From positions 496,001 through 560,000 of the forward strand of contig NZ_SCFM01000004.1 of assembly GCF_004138295.1 (NCBI RefSeq): 64,000 nucleotides of DNA, given 5' to 3'. Shown here piece after piece: positions 55,658-63,755 of the stretch. How positions within the stretch are numbered: position 1 is the stretch's first letter; each line of letters opens with the position of its first letter. The stretch comes from Ectobacillus funiculus. GTDB lineage: Bacteria; Bacillota; Bacilli; Bacillales; Bacillaceae_G. The notes under the pieces are model-generated. The model did not search any database and was not told the origin of the DNA. It saw nothing but the letters and a program-made list of their open reading frames with translations. The translations under genes and the position numbers were made by a program.

Positions 55658-56230
55658 ATGGCAATAGATCGAAAGCGGGCCATTATCGAGGCGGCAACTG
55701 CATCCTTTGCATCGTTTGGTTATAAAGCAACAACAATTGATCAGGTCGCCAAAATGGCCAACGTTGGCAAAGGAACGATTTATACGTTTTTTAAAAACAA
55801 AGAAGAGCTGCTTGATGAGATTGTGACATGTTTAATTTCAGAGATGAAGGAGGCGGCAGAGGCGGCAATTCGAGAAGATGATACGTTTATTGAGAACGTA
55901 CTACGAGCTCTTTCCAGTATTTTAACATTTCGAAAGGATCATAAACTTGCTTGGAAGCTATTTCAAGAGGATCGGGATATCGGAACACCAGCTGTGCAGG
56001 AAGTCTTACTGAAAATGGACAGAGCTATCCTTTCGTTTATCAGGTACCATCTTGAGTTGGCTATTCAAAAGGGAGAAATCCGTGAGTGTGATCCAGAGAT
56101 TACAGCATTTGTGATGCGACGTTTGTACATTGCGCTCATTTCTGATTGGGAACAGCATCATGAACCGCTTGGAGAAAAGCAAATTGCTGAGCTGTTTGAA
56201 TTATATTTATTGAAGGGATTGTCCAAATAG
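55658..56230 (+). CDS. TetR-family regulator, YhgD-like
   Basis: About 190 residues. The helix-turn-helix IIEAATASFASFGYKATTIDQVAKMANVGKGTIYTFFKNKEELL is standard TetR; the C-terminal half is an all-helical ligand domain. Followed by the YhgE/Pip gene as in B. subtilis (yhgD-yhgE). An operator precedes it, so autoregulation is likely. GGAGTGAAGC precedes the ATG. Confidence 0.87.
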   Translation: MAIDRKRAIIEAATASFASFGYKATTIDQVAKMANVGKGTIYTFFKNKEELLDEIVTCLISEMKEAAEAAIREDDTFIENVLRALSSILTFRKDHKLAWKLFQEDRDIGTPAVQEVLLKMDRAILSFIRYHLELAIQKGEIRECDPEITAFVMRRLYIALISDWEQHHEPLGEKQIAELFELYLLKGLSK

Positions 56231-56245
56231 ATAATCCTTCTTTTT

Positions 56246-56381
56246 TACACTTTAAGAAAGTATAAATTTCTAGCAGGAAGACAGTTCGACGTAGTTGGAA
56301 ATTTTAGGAACAAAGTATAAGTGCAACTACGCCTTTGTCTTCGTCCAAGGGCATGGCTCGCCAATCGGCGAGTTTTCTTTA
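56246..56381 (+). repeat. Dispersed repeat, copy 16 (full length, forward)
   Basis: Full copy with ACTTT/AAAGT outer stem, between the TetR gene and yhgE. TTTTTTA flanks on the left and TTTAG on the right. It ends 8 bp before the second operator and separates the two genes by a predicted terminator. Confidence 0.87.
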
Positions 56382-56389
56382 GAGCAATA

Positions 56390-56412
56390 TGACCAAATGA
56401 ACAAATCAGTCA
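56390..56412 (-). promoter_or_regulatory. Operator upstream of the YhgE/Pip gene
   Basis: TGACCAAATGAACAAATCAG plus TCA is nearly the reverse complement of the site before the TetR gene. Lies 21 bp before the yhgE start, so the TetR protein probably represses yhgE directly. Confidence 0.7.
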
Positions 56413-56433
56413 TTCATAGAAAGAGGGGGAAGT

Positions 56434-58848
56434 ATGAAAAGACTTACAACATTACGGGCGGAATTCTCTGCACTTTTCCAAAAAAGGATGACAGTGATAG
56501 CCCTTATTGCGATTATGTTTATTCCTGTTTTATATGCGGGAACATATTTATATGCATTTAAAGATCCGTATGGCAAGCTTGACCATTTGCCAGTGGCTGT
56601 TGTGAACCTTGATAAAGGAACAACATATGAGGGAAAAGCATTGACGGTTGGAGAGGACTTTGTTGAGAAATTAAAGGAAAAGGATAGCTTTCAGTGGCAC
56701 TTTGTGAGTGAAGAGAAGGCTGAGCAAGGGCTGAAGGATAACAAATACTACATGGTCATTCGCATTCCAAATGATTTTTCAGAGAATGCAACAACACTCA
56801 TGGATGAACATCCAAAGCATTTGGAATTGGCATATATTCCAAATAAGGCATATAACTTTTTGGCAGCGCAAATCGGAAACAGCGCAGTTGAGAAAATGAA
56901 GGAAGAGATTTCCGCGACGATTACTGAAACATATACTGAGGATATGTTTGATTCTATCGCGAAGGTATCTGACGGATTGCAAGAGGCTGGAGACGGTGCA
57001 GGCAAGCTTCATGATGGCGGCACTGATGCCAAGGATGGAGCAGAGGAGCTTCATACTCATTTGCAGGAGCTTGCGGAAAAATCAATCTCATTTCAAAACG
57101 GGTTATCCGATGCAAAGAATGGGTCTCAGGAGATTGCAGCCAACTTAAATCTGCTAACAGACAAATCCAGTCAGTTTCAGCAAGGAATGAAACAAGAAGC
57201 AGCCGGTTTAAATACGTTAAGCAGCAAACTTGGTGAATTGTCTAACGGTTTAGGACAGCTGCAAGACGGTCAGAAGACATTATCTGAAAATGCATTGAAA
57301 CTGCAAAAGGGAACAACTGATGTTTCTAACGGTTTGGGACAGTCTCTCGCCGGATTAAATGAAATCAATGGCAAACTTCCGGCAGCAAAGGAAGGAGCAG
57401 CCAAATTGGCAGCAGGAGCGGCTTCTTTATCAAAGGGAAGCTTAGCCTGGAAGAATAGCGCCGAGAGTGTGGGGATTGGAGCAACCGAGGCTGCAGCAGG
57501 AGCAGACAAGGTAACGGATGGTTTAGCGCAGCTGCAAATCCAGGTAGAAGCAATGCCGGAGCCGTATAAAAGCCAATTGCAGCCGACAATTGAAAAGCTG
57601 CTTGCTCAAAGCCAAGGTGTAAAGGGCGGAACAGCACAGGTAGCCGAAGGAACAAAAACGCTGGCAGTGAAAGCTGGAGAAATCGCTGGAGGGGCAAACG
57701 GACTAGCGTCGGGGGCGAACGAACTGCAGGGTGGAATCGGGCAGCTGCAAGCTGGGGTGCAAGCAGTAACTGATGCACAAAAGCAGCTAGTAACTGGAGC
57801 AACAGCATTAGTTAACGGTCAAACAGAATATATGGAGGGCTTTGAGCTATTCGGAAGAAAATTGTCAGAAGTAACGAAGGGCTCCTTGCTTTTAGCAACG
57901 GGAGCAGCTGATTTAGACAACGGTATGGGACAATTAACATCTGCTTCTGCGCAAATGGGAACAGGTGTCCAAGCACTAGCTAACGGTGCAACTCAGCTTA
58001 CAGGCGGTGTTGCTCAATTAAAGGATGGTTCTGATAAATTAGCTGATGGTACAGAGCAGTTGGCTGACGGTTCCGGAAAGCTGACCGATGGTTTAAGCCA
58101 AATTACGGATGGTGCAGGCGAGTTGTCCACTAAATTAAGCGATGCAGCAAAAGAAACGAGTGAAGCAAGCGGAAGTAAAGAAACATACGAAATGTTTGCT
58201 AAGCCTGTGAATCTCGTGACAAAAGACTTCGGCGAAGCCATCAACTACGCAACAGGTGTAGCGCCATACTTTATGTCTCTTGGCTTATATGTTGGTTCTA
58301 TTATGCTAACAGTCATTTATCCGTTACGCGAGGCAGCTGGGGTTCCAAAATCCGGCTTCTCCTGGTTTATAAGTAAATATGCAGTCATTCTCATTATGGG
58401 AACGATGCAGTCTTTAATCGTTGATGGTGTTGTGCTGCTTGGTCTTGATATCCATGTAACAAGCGTACCGCATTTTATGCTATTTACATTCTTAACAAGT
58501 ATTACATTTTTATCACTAATTCAATTTCTTGTTACAGCGTTTGGAGATGTTGGACGTTTTGCGGCGATTCTGCTATTAATTATTCAGCTCGTTGCAAGCG
58601 CAGGTACGTATCCAGTCGAGCTTGTAGCGGATGCACTGCAAGTATTGGCGCCATATGTGCCGATGACATATTCGGTTAGCGGATTCCGTGCCATTATCTC
58701 AGCTGACAATATTCCTCTTATGTGGGATAACGCCTTTGTGTTAGCAGGATGGGCGATTGTTTCTGTAGTTGGAACAATCACTTACTTTACAGTGGCTTAT
58801 AGAAGACAGTTTAAACAAATAGGGCAAGCTGAGTTAGTTCAGGAATAA
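56434..58848 (+). CDS. yhgE: YhgE/Pip-domain membrane protein
   Basis: About 804 residues. One N-terminal helix (VIALIAIMFIPVLYAGTYLYAF) is followed by a large extracellular region (about 50-600) rich in Gly/Ala/Leu/Asp with repeated short units such as LADGTEQLADGSGKLTDGL. Five or six membrane helices complete the C-terminus (ABC-2-like). YhgE/Pip proteins resemble phage-infection protein and type VII secretion YukB-region proteins; they are linked with export or phage adsorption. AGAGGGGGAAG precedes the ATG. Confidence 0.87.
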   Translation: MKRLTTLRAEFSALFQKRMTVIALIAIMFIPVLYAGTYLYAFKDPYGKLDHLPVAVVNLDKGTTYEGKALTVGEDFVEKLKEKDSFQWHFVSEEKAEQGLKDNKYYMVIRIPNDFSENATTLMDEHPKHLELAYIPNKAYNFLAAQIGNSAVEKMKEEISATITETYTEDMFDSIAKVSDGLQEAGDGAGKLHDGGTDAKDGAEELHTHLQELAEKSISFQNGLSDAKNGSQEIAANLNLLTDKSSQFQQGMKQEAAGLNTLSSKLGELSNGLGQLQDGQKTLSENALKLQKGTTDVSNGLGQSLAGLNEINGKLPAAKEGAAKLAAGAASLSKGSLAWKNSAESVGIGATEAAAGADKVTDGLAQLQIQVEAMPEPYKSQLQPTIEKLLAQSQGVKGGTAQVAEGTKTLAVKAGEIAGGANGLASGANELQGGIGQLQAGVQAVTDAQKQLVTGATALVNGQTEYMEGFELFGRKLSEVTKGSLLLATGAADLDNGMGQLTSASAQMGTGVQALANGATQLTGGVAQLKDGSDKLADGTEQLADGSGKLTDGLSQITDGAGELSTKLSDAAKETSEASGSKETYEMFAKPVNLVTKDFGEAINYATGVAPYFMSLGLYVGSIMLTVIYPLREAAGVPKSGFSWFISKYAVILIMGTMQSLIVDGVVLLGLDIHVTSVPHFMLFTFLTSITFLSLIQFLVTAFGDVGRFAAILLLIIQLVASAGTYPVELVADALQVLAPYVPMTYSVSGFRAIISADNIPLMWDNAFVLAGWAIVSVVGTITYFTVAYRRQFKQIGQAELVQE

Positions 58849-58887
58849 GAATGATTAACAGCTAGAGTAAAAACGAAATAAAGGTTT

Positions 58888-58941
58888 AAAAAGGGACTAA
58901 CCAAAACTCATCTAATGTGTCTTTTGGATTAGCCCCTTTTT
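58888..58941. terminator. Terminator between yhgE and yetF-like genes
   Basis: AAAAAGGGACTAACCAAAA pairs with TTTTGGATTAGCCCCTTTTT with one bulge; bidirectional for the converging genes. Confidence 0.8.
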
Positions 58942-58972
58942 GCTTTAAGGAGAAACAAATAAAAGGAATTTC

Positions 58973-59842
58973 TTATTCTTTCAGAAGGTAAGTTACCTTA
59001 TCTAAAATTCCCTGCATACGTGAGGCATTCTTTGTGTACATATTTTGAGCTGTAACTGAGCCTGTTTCTAGAGCAAATAGTTCAAGATCAGCTTGACATT
59101 TTTTCAAAGTGGCTAATAAGAGTGGCCTTTCCTGAGGAGAAGAAATTTGAATTTTGTCATCATATAAATCAACAGTAAGCTGTCCATAGGAGTCCACTTG
59201 ACCAATAAATACGTTATCCAAAGTAACGCCTAGCTTTTCCAACTCCGTTCTAAGCCATCCTTGATTATGACCGCTTGCTGACAGAGGCTGGTTCAATATT
59301 TTCCCATCCATAATAACTGTTTGTGTTTCTTTCTCCTGTGCCACTTTCAGCCCAAGAACCTTTGGAGTAAGGGGCTGATTCTCTTTCTTTAATAAAATGT
59401 TTAAAGTTCCGTTCGGCTCCAGTAAAGCAAACTCGACATCAGAAACCTTGAACACATTTTTTTTACGCAGTAATTCCATTAATTCATCAATTGTATATTT
59501 TTCTTTCTTTAAATTGTCCTCTAGAACTTTTCCATCTTTAATAAAAATAGTGGCTTCTCCCTCCACAAAATTCCGTATTCTTTTGCTTTTTAAAGAAATA
59601 AACCCGACCAGAAAAGGCACTGCAGACCAAACGAGTATACCAATAAGAGCATCTGAGAAGCTTTGTTCGATTCCCATTGATACTTCAGCTGCAATATTCC
59701 CAATTGTAATACCTGTTATGTATTCAAAGAATGATAACTGGGATATTTGCCTTTTTCCAAGCCATTTTGTTAATAAAAATAAAATAATTAAAAAGCTAAT
59801 CGAACGTACAGTAATCATGAGCCAATGCGGCAATTCAGGCAT
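58973..59842 (-). CDS. yetF: DUF421 (YetF-type) membrane protein of the spoVA operon
   Basis: About 289 residues: three transmembrane helices at the start (LIILFLLTKWLGKRQISQLSFFEYITGITIGNIAAE is the DUF421 block), then two soluble DUF421-type subdomains. Last gene in the operon DUF1657-yhcN-spoVACDEb-DUF1657-yetF. Its place in spoVA2mob-type operons suggests a role in spore membrane properties; the mechanism is unknown. Confidence 0.85.
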   Translation of the reverse strand: MPELPHWLMITVRSISFLIILFLLTKWLGKRQISQLSFFEYITGITIGNIAAEVSMGIEQSFSDALIGILVWSAVPFLVGFISLKSKRIRNFVEGEATIFIKDGKVLEDNLKKEKYTIDELMELLRKKNVFKVSDVEFALLEPNGTLNILLKKENQPLTPKVLGLKVAQEKETQTVIMDGKILNQPLSASGHNQGWLRTELEKLGVTLDNVFIGQVDSYGQLTVDLYDDKIQISSPQERPLLLATLKKCQADLELFALETGSVTAQNMYTKNASRMQGILDKVTYLLKE

Positions 59843-59860
59843 TCATTTTCCTCCTTTCGG

Positions 59861-60067
59861 CTAAAATCCTTTATATTGAGGTTCTTCACGTTCCAAAACA
59901 CCGACTCTTTTTTGAAGATCTAGGATCACATCATCCATTTCCAGCATGCACTCATGAAAAACCCGTTTTGCCTCTTCATCAGCGGCATTTTGAGCGAATG
60001 TGCTTAAGCTTGCTTGTGCACCTTTCAAGCTCGCAAGACAAGATTTCACACTTGAAACGATAGTCAT
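59861..60067 (-). CDS. DUF1657 protein, second copy in operon
   Basis: About 68 residues, MTIVSSVKSCLASLKGAQAS, helical throughout. Homologous to the 62738-62941 product (LKSAQASLEGFA versus LKGAQASLSTFA). Lies between spoVAEb and yetF, as in the spoVA2mob operon. Function unknown. GAGGTGTTTAC precedes the ATG. Confidence 0.85.
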   Translation of the reverse strand: MTIVSSVKSCLASLKGAQASLSTFAQNAADEEAKRVFHECMLEMDDVILDLQKRVGVLEREEPQYKGF

Positions 60068-60078
60068 GTAAACACCTC

Positions 60079-60429
60079 TTATCCTTTTGGTTTAAATAAT
60101 AAAGCTCCAATAAAACCAAAGATGATAGCCGCAGATATCCCCGCGCTTGTTACTTTGAACATGCCTGTTATAACCCCGACCAATCCGTGTTTTTCCGCTT
60201 CTTCCATTGCCCCATGAACCAGAGCGTTTCCGAAGCTTGTAATAGGAACGGTTGCACCCGCTCCGGCAAAGTCGATGAGAGGCTCATAAAGATTTACCCC
60301 ATCCAATATAGCCCCAATCACAACAAGGGTAGACATCGTATGAGCAGGGGTAAGCTTAGCTACATCGAACATGATTTGACCGATTACGCATATGATTCCG
60401 CCGATTACAAAAGCCCAAAAAAAGATCAC
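60079..60429 (-). CDS. spoVAEb: Stage V sporulation protein AEb
   Basis: About 116 residues from a GTG start 10 bp after GGAGGTG; a longer opening to 60471 lies inside spoVAD and has no ribosome site. Helices [20 protein letters not shown] and others plus the block [27 protein letters not shown] are family signatures. Part of the SpoVA channel in the spore inner membrane, which moves dipicolinic acid. Starts 1 bp after the spoVAD stop. Confidence 0.92.
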   Translation of the reverse strand: MIFFWAFVIGGIICVIGQIMFDVAKLTPAHTMSTLVVIGAILDGVNLYEPLIDFAGAGATVPITSFGNALVHGAMEEAEKHGLVGVITGMFKVTSAGISAAIIFGFIGALLFKPKG

Positions 60430-60430
60430 T

Positions 60431-61444
60431 TTATTGTACACCTCCAAATTCAATGGATACGGCGTGAGCAATACAAGGAATGGTATCTTTCTGCTGAAAG
60501 GATATAGGAGATAGCAAAGCGCCTGTTGCTATTACAAGAATTTTGCTAAATTCTCCTTTCTTCATTCGATTTAGCAAATGGCCGTAAACAATGGTTGCAG
60601 AACAGCCTGCACCACTCGCACCAGCTAAAACCGGCTGATCCTCCTTGTAAATGATTAATCCACAATCTTGAAATTGCTCGCTGCGTATAGACAATCCGTG
60701 TTTATGCAGTAAATCAAGGGAAATTTCCCGACCAATTCGCCCGAGATCCCCTGTTACAATTAAGTCATAGTAGGAAGGGTCAATTTGGCGCTCTCTAAAA
60801 TGTGCTTCTATTGTGTCGACCGCAGCGGGAGCCATAGCGCCTCCCATATTAAATGGATCGGTTAACCCCATGTCTACGACTCTTCCTATTGTTGCGGAGG
60901 TGACATAAGGCCCTTCTCCTTGATCACTTAACAAAGCAACTCCTGCACCTGTCACCGTCCACTGTGCGGTAGGAGGCTTCTGGCCTCCATATTCCGTAGG
61001 ATATCGGAATTGCTTCTCTACAGCGGTATTATGACTGGATGCCCCTGTTAGCAAGTATTTGGCCCCTTTTCCGTTCACGATAAATGCACCCAAAGCAAGT
61101 CCCTCCATTGATGTGGAACATGCTCCAAATAATCCAAAATAAGGAACTCCCAGTGTACGGGAAGCAAAGCTTGAGGGAGTAATTTGGTTGATTAAATCCC
61201 CTGCTAATATGAATTGAACATCGCTTGTACGCAGCTTTGCTTTCTCTGTCGCTCTTTTGCAGGCTTCTTCCAAAAGGACACGATGAGCCTTTTCATAGGA
61301 GTCTTGCCCCATCCATAAATCCTCATGAAGAAGATCAAAATCCTCTGGAACGTTTCCATTTGCTTCAAAAGGGCCTCCAACTACACCAGTTGATAAAATG
61401 ACGGGTTTGTTCTCGAATACCCATGTTCGGTGTCCTTGTAACAT
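60431..61444 (-). CDS. spoVAD: Stage V sporulation protein AD
   Basis: About 337 residues, thiolase-like fold. The head [20 protein letters not shown] and blocks [17 protein letters not shown] and [10 protein letters not shown] are typical of SpoVAD, which binds dipicolinic acid on the spore inner membrane. The start directly abuts the spoVAC stop. GGGGAGGTTTTTAA precedes the ATG. Confidence 0.95.
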   Translation of the reverse strand: MLQGHRTWVFENKPVILSTGVVGGPFEANGNVPEDFDLLHEDLWMGQDSYEKAHRVLLEEACKRATEKAKLRTSDVQFILAGDLINQITPSSFASRTLGVPYFGLFGACSTSMEGLALGAFIVNGKGAKYLLTGASSHNTAVEKQFRYPTEYGGQKPPTAQWTVTGAGVALLSDQGEGPYVTSATIGRVVDMGLTDPFNMGGAMAPAAVDTIEAHFRERQIDPSYYDLIVTGDLGRIGREISLDLLHKHGLSIRSEQFQDCGLIIYKEDQPVLAGASGAGCSATIVYGHLLNRMKKGEFSKILVIATGALLSPISFQQKDTIPCIAHAVSIEFGGVQ

Positions 61445-61921
61445 TTAAAAACCTCCCCATTGTATCCAAATAGTCTTGATGATAGCAATGACAAAGGCGG
61501 AGAAAACACCGAATAAAATAACCGAACCAGCTAGTTTGAACATGTTGCCGCCTACTCCCAGAACGAATCCTTCTGTGCGGTGCTCAATACAGGCGGAGAT
61601 AACCGAATTTCCAAAACCGGTAACCGGGACAGCTGTGCCGGCACCTCCAAATTGAGCCAATCGATCATAAAACCCAAATCCTGTAAGAAGCATCGAGATA
61701 AAAATCATTGTAGCTACAGTAGGATTTCCTGCTGACCTTTCCGTAAAGTCAAAATAAGTAATATACATAGTGGAGATGAGCTGACCAATTAAACAAATCA
61801 ATCCGCCAACAAAGAATGCTTTGATGCAATTTTTCAAAACTGGACGTTTGATTTCACGCTCACTCGCAAAATTCTGGTATTCTTGTTGGACAGGTGTTAT
61901 ATTTTTCTTTTTCTTGGACAT
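61445..61921 (-). CDS. spoVAC: Stage V sporulation protein AC
   Basis: About 158 residues with a basic head (MSKKKKN) and four to five helices; the block AQFGGAGTAVPVTGFGNSVISACIEHRTEGFVLGVGGNMFK is characteristic of SpoVAC, the mechanosensitive-like channel part. It starts the spoVACDEb group, with the repeat element copy about 90 bp ahead. AAAAGGAAGG precedes the ATG. Confidence 0.94.
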   Translation of the reverse strand: MSKKKKNITPVQQEYQNFASEREIKRPVLKNCIKAFFVGGLICLIGQLISTMYITYFDFTERSAGNPTVATMIFISMLLTGFGFYDRLAQFGGAGTAVPVTGFGNSVISACIEHRTEGFVLGVGGNMFKLAGSVILFGVFSAFVIAIIKTIWIQWGGF

Positions 61922-61990
61922 ATGAAACCTTCCTTTTTATAAGGGTAAAAAAAGTGTAAAATGCTATGCTTGAATTTCTCCAGTTAGGAG

Positions 61991-62146
61991 ACCAATCGGC
62001 GAGTTTTCTTTACACTTTAAGACCGTATAAATTTCTAGCTGGAGGACCATCCGACGTAGCGAGAAATTTTAGGAACAAAGTGTAAGGGCAACTACGCCTC
62101 TGTCTTCTCCAAGGGCAGGGCTCGCCAATCAGCGAGTTTTCTTTAT
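61991..62146 (+). repeat. Dispersed repeat, copy 17 (full, forward) preceded by the end of another copy
   Basis: CCAATCGGCGAGTTTTCTTTA (61992-62012) is the 3' end of one copy, immediately followed at 62010 by a complete copy with ACACTTT/AAAGTGT outer arms. It lies between yhcN and spoVAC, antisense to the operon, so its terminator would not block the operon. Confidence 0.83.
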
Positions 62147-62153
62147 CGAAACA

Positions 62154-62615
62154 TCAAGTATCGGAATTCATGTCTAATTTTATTTTTTTTAATTTTTTCT
62201 CTATGGTTTTCTTATCTGCTTTCCCTCGTTTAATGTCATTTTTTAACTGCTCCATCTCCATGAAGATTTTTTTATCAACACTTATATAGCTTTTTAAATT
62301 TGGATAAACGTCATTCATTTTTTGTTTCATTTTCTTTTTTAAGCGATCTAGTTGAAATCGTTCGTGATGCTGTGGTGTTGCAGCAACGTAAAGCTCTTTA
62401 TCCGAATTGACAGCTTTTGCAGCTGTTACTTCTTCTAGAGAAACAATTTGCTTTTCAGCATTTTGAGAGGGAAGCTGATTGAAAGAATCTGAGCTAACTG
62501 TTGTTAATCGAGGTTCATTCTTAGCTGTTTCCTTCTTTTGTTCATTACCACAGCCGACAATGACAGCGAACAAGAGAATAGAGAAAAAAAACTTTGTTAT
62601 AATTACTCCGCTCAT
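62154..62615 (-). CDS. yhcN: YhcN/YlaJ-family sporulation lipoprotein
   Basis: About 153 residues from the ATG at 62615. The signal peptide FFSILLFAVIVGCGNEQ carries a lipobox. The mature part has the YhcN/YlaJ block VNSDKELYVAATPQHHERFQLDRLKKKMKQKM. It is the second gene in the spoVA2mob-like operon. A longer in-frame start exists but precedes the signal peptide unnaturally. Believed to be in the spore inner membrane. Confidence 0.85.
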   Translation of the reverse strand: MSGVIITKFFFSILLFAVIVGCGNEQKKETAKNEPRLTTVSSDSFNQLPSQNAEKQIVSLEEVTAAKAVNSDKELYVAATPQHHERFQLDRLKKKMKQKMNDVYPNLKSYISVDKKIFMEMEQLKNDIKRGKADKKTIEKKLKKIKLDMNSDT

Positions 62616-62737
62616 TATTCCATCATCCCATTTCCTTTTATTGTTATACTTTGAGCAAAGAAGAAAAGGACGATATAAAATCATCCTTTTCAATTATATA
62701 GTCCAACTACAGTCCTCTTAGGCTGCGGGAATTGTAA

Positions 62738-62941
62738 TTATTGGTTGTATTGAGGTTCTTCTTGCTGAATCTCCTGAATGCGAGGGTTTAAAGAATCAAT
62801 AATTGTTTGTGTTTGCTGAGCAGTATTTTGATACAATTGTTTTGCTTGTTGGTTGTCAGTGGCAAGCGCAAATCCTTCTAAGCTTGCTTGAGCACTTTTT
62901 AATCCAGCAAGAGTTTGCTTAAGATTATTGATGACTGTCAT
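62738..62941 (-). CDS. DUF1657 protein, first copy in operon
   Basis: About 67 residues, MTVINNLKQTLAGLKSAQAS, helical and glutamine-rich, ending EEPQYNQ (its paralogue ends EEPQYKGF). First gene of the operon; GGAGGAATTC precedes the ATG. Function unknown. Confidence 0.87.
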   Translation of the reverse strand: MTVINNLKQTLAGLKSAQASLEGFALATDNQQAKQLYQNTAQQTQTIIDSLNPRIQEIQQEEPQYNQ

Positions 62942-62959
62942 ACATGAATTCCTCCTAAA

Positions 62960-62987
62960 TAAAATGTACTTCGAAATATAGAATTCC
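62960..62987 (-). promoter_or_regulatory. Possible sigma-G-type promoter of the spoVA-like operon
   Basis: On the reverse strand, GGAAT (62983-62987) and CATTTTA (62960-62966) lie 16 bp apart. CATTTTA fits the sigma-G -10 form; the -35 match is weak. The 62942-63248 gap shows nothing else. Confidence 0.35.
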
Positions 62988-63248
62988 TATTTTATTATTT
63001 AAATATTTTTCCTTATTATGGTTAATGAAGGGTTTATTGTATATTGTTTTAAGTGTATTTTATATCTTTAGTGTCTAAGAAAGGAGAGTGGGTAAATTAT
63101 TAAAGAAGCGGCTAAATGATTGAAGTTTTCGAAATCATGATTCAAACTTTTATAGCATTTGCGTATGTATATTGCCCATTTACTTAGTCTTTTTTGCGAG
63201 CGCCTACTACTTTGTATTCTTGCATAGGAGAAAGGGCTGAAATCACAG

Positions 63249-63752
63249 CTATAGTAATAATCCCGCAAGAAACAACGCAGCTGCTGCGAAAGGACCTTGT
63301 AAAAGAAACCCCAAGCAAAAAAACAACAAAAATTTCTTTGTTGTTAATATACCTTCCCTTAGCAGCAGGCTCAAAGCAAACAGAGAATACGGATAAATAA
63401 TCAAAATAGCTGTAATAAGACCAGGAACATAGCCGTGAAAGAAAAGAAACTGAAGCAAGTGACCAACGCCATTTGCGAAGAAGATGCCAGGCACTAAAAA
63501 TGAAAAGAATGTAAGGGGATTCATGCCCAGAAATAGTCTATTCCTGAGCGCTTGTACACACCCAACGAACGTCAAAGCCCATAAAAGCAGAAAAGCAATA
63601 GTGAATTGAAGCGTTGTGACGTGAAATGGTATCACTGTGTGCTGCTGCAGAAACGGTTCAATAGTAAAAATTTCTTCTATATCGTGAATGAGATATAGAA
63701 TTGGAAATGCTAAAATGAGAGGCTTAAGCTTTACAGTATGATTTGAAGGCAT
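63249..63752 (-). CDS. HXXEE-motif membrane protein
   Basis: About 167 residues, five to six transmembrane helices. The H-x-x-E-E motif is seen in LIHDIEEIF, and a further histidine in NGVGHLLQFLFF matches the usual second site. The family is of unknown function, possibly metal-binding and enzymatic in the membrane. It follows the kinase-like gene by only 3 bp, so they share a transcript. Confidence 0.8.
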   Translation of the reverse strand: MPSNHTVKLKPLILAFPILYLIHDIEEIFTIEPFLQQHTVIPFHVTTLQFTIAFLLLWALTFVGCVQALRNRLFLGMNPLTFFSFLVPGIFFANGVGHLLQFLFFHGYVPGLITAILIIYPYSLFALSLLLREGILTTKKFLLFFCLGFLLQGPFAAAALFLAGLLL

Positions 63753-63755
63753 GTT

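Noticed and set aside
57365-57808. Long reverse frame inside yhgE
   Set aside because: Shadow of the repetitive, alanine-rich yhgE coding sequence; no start signals.
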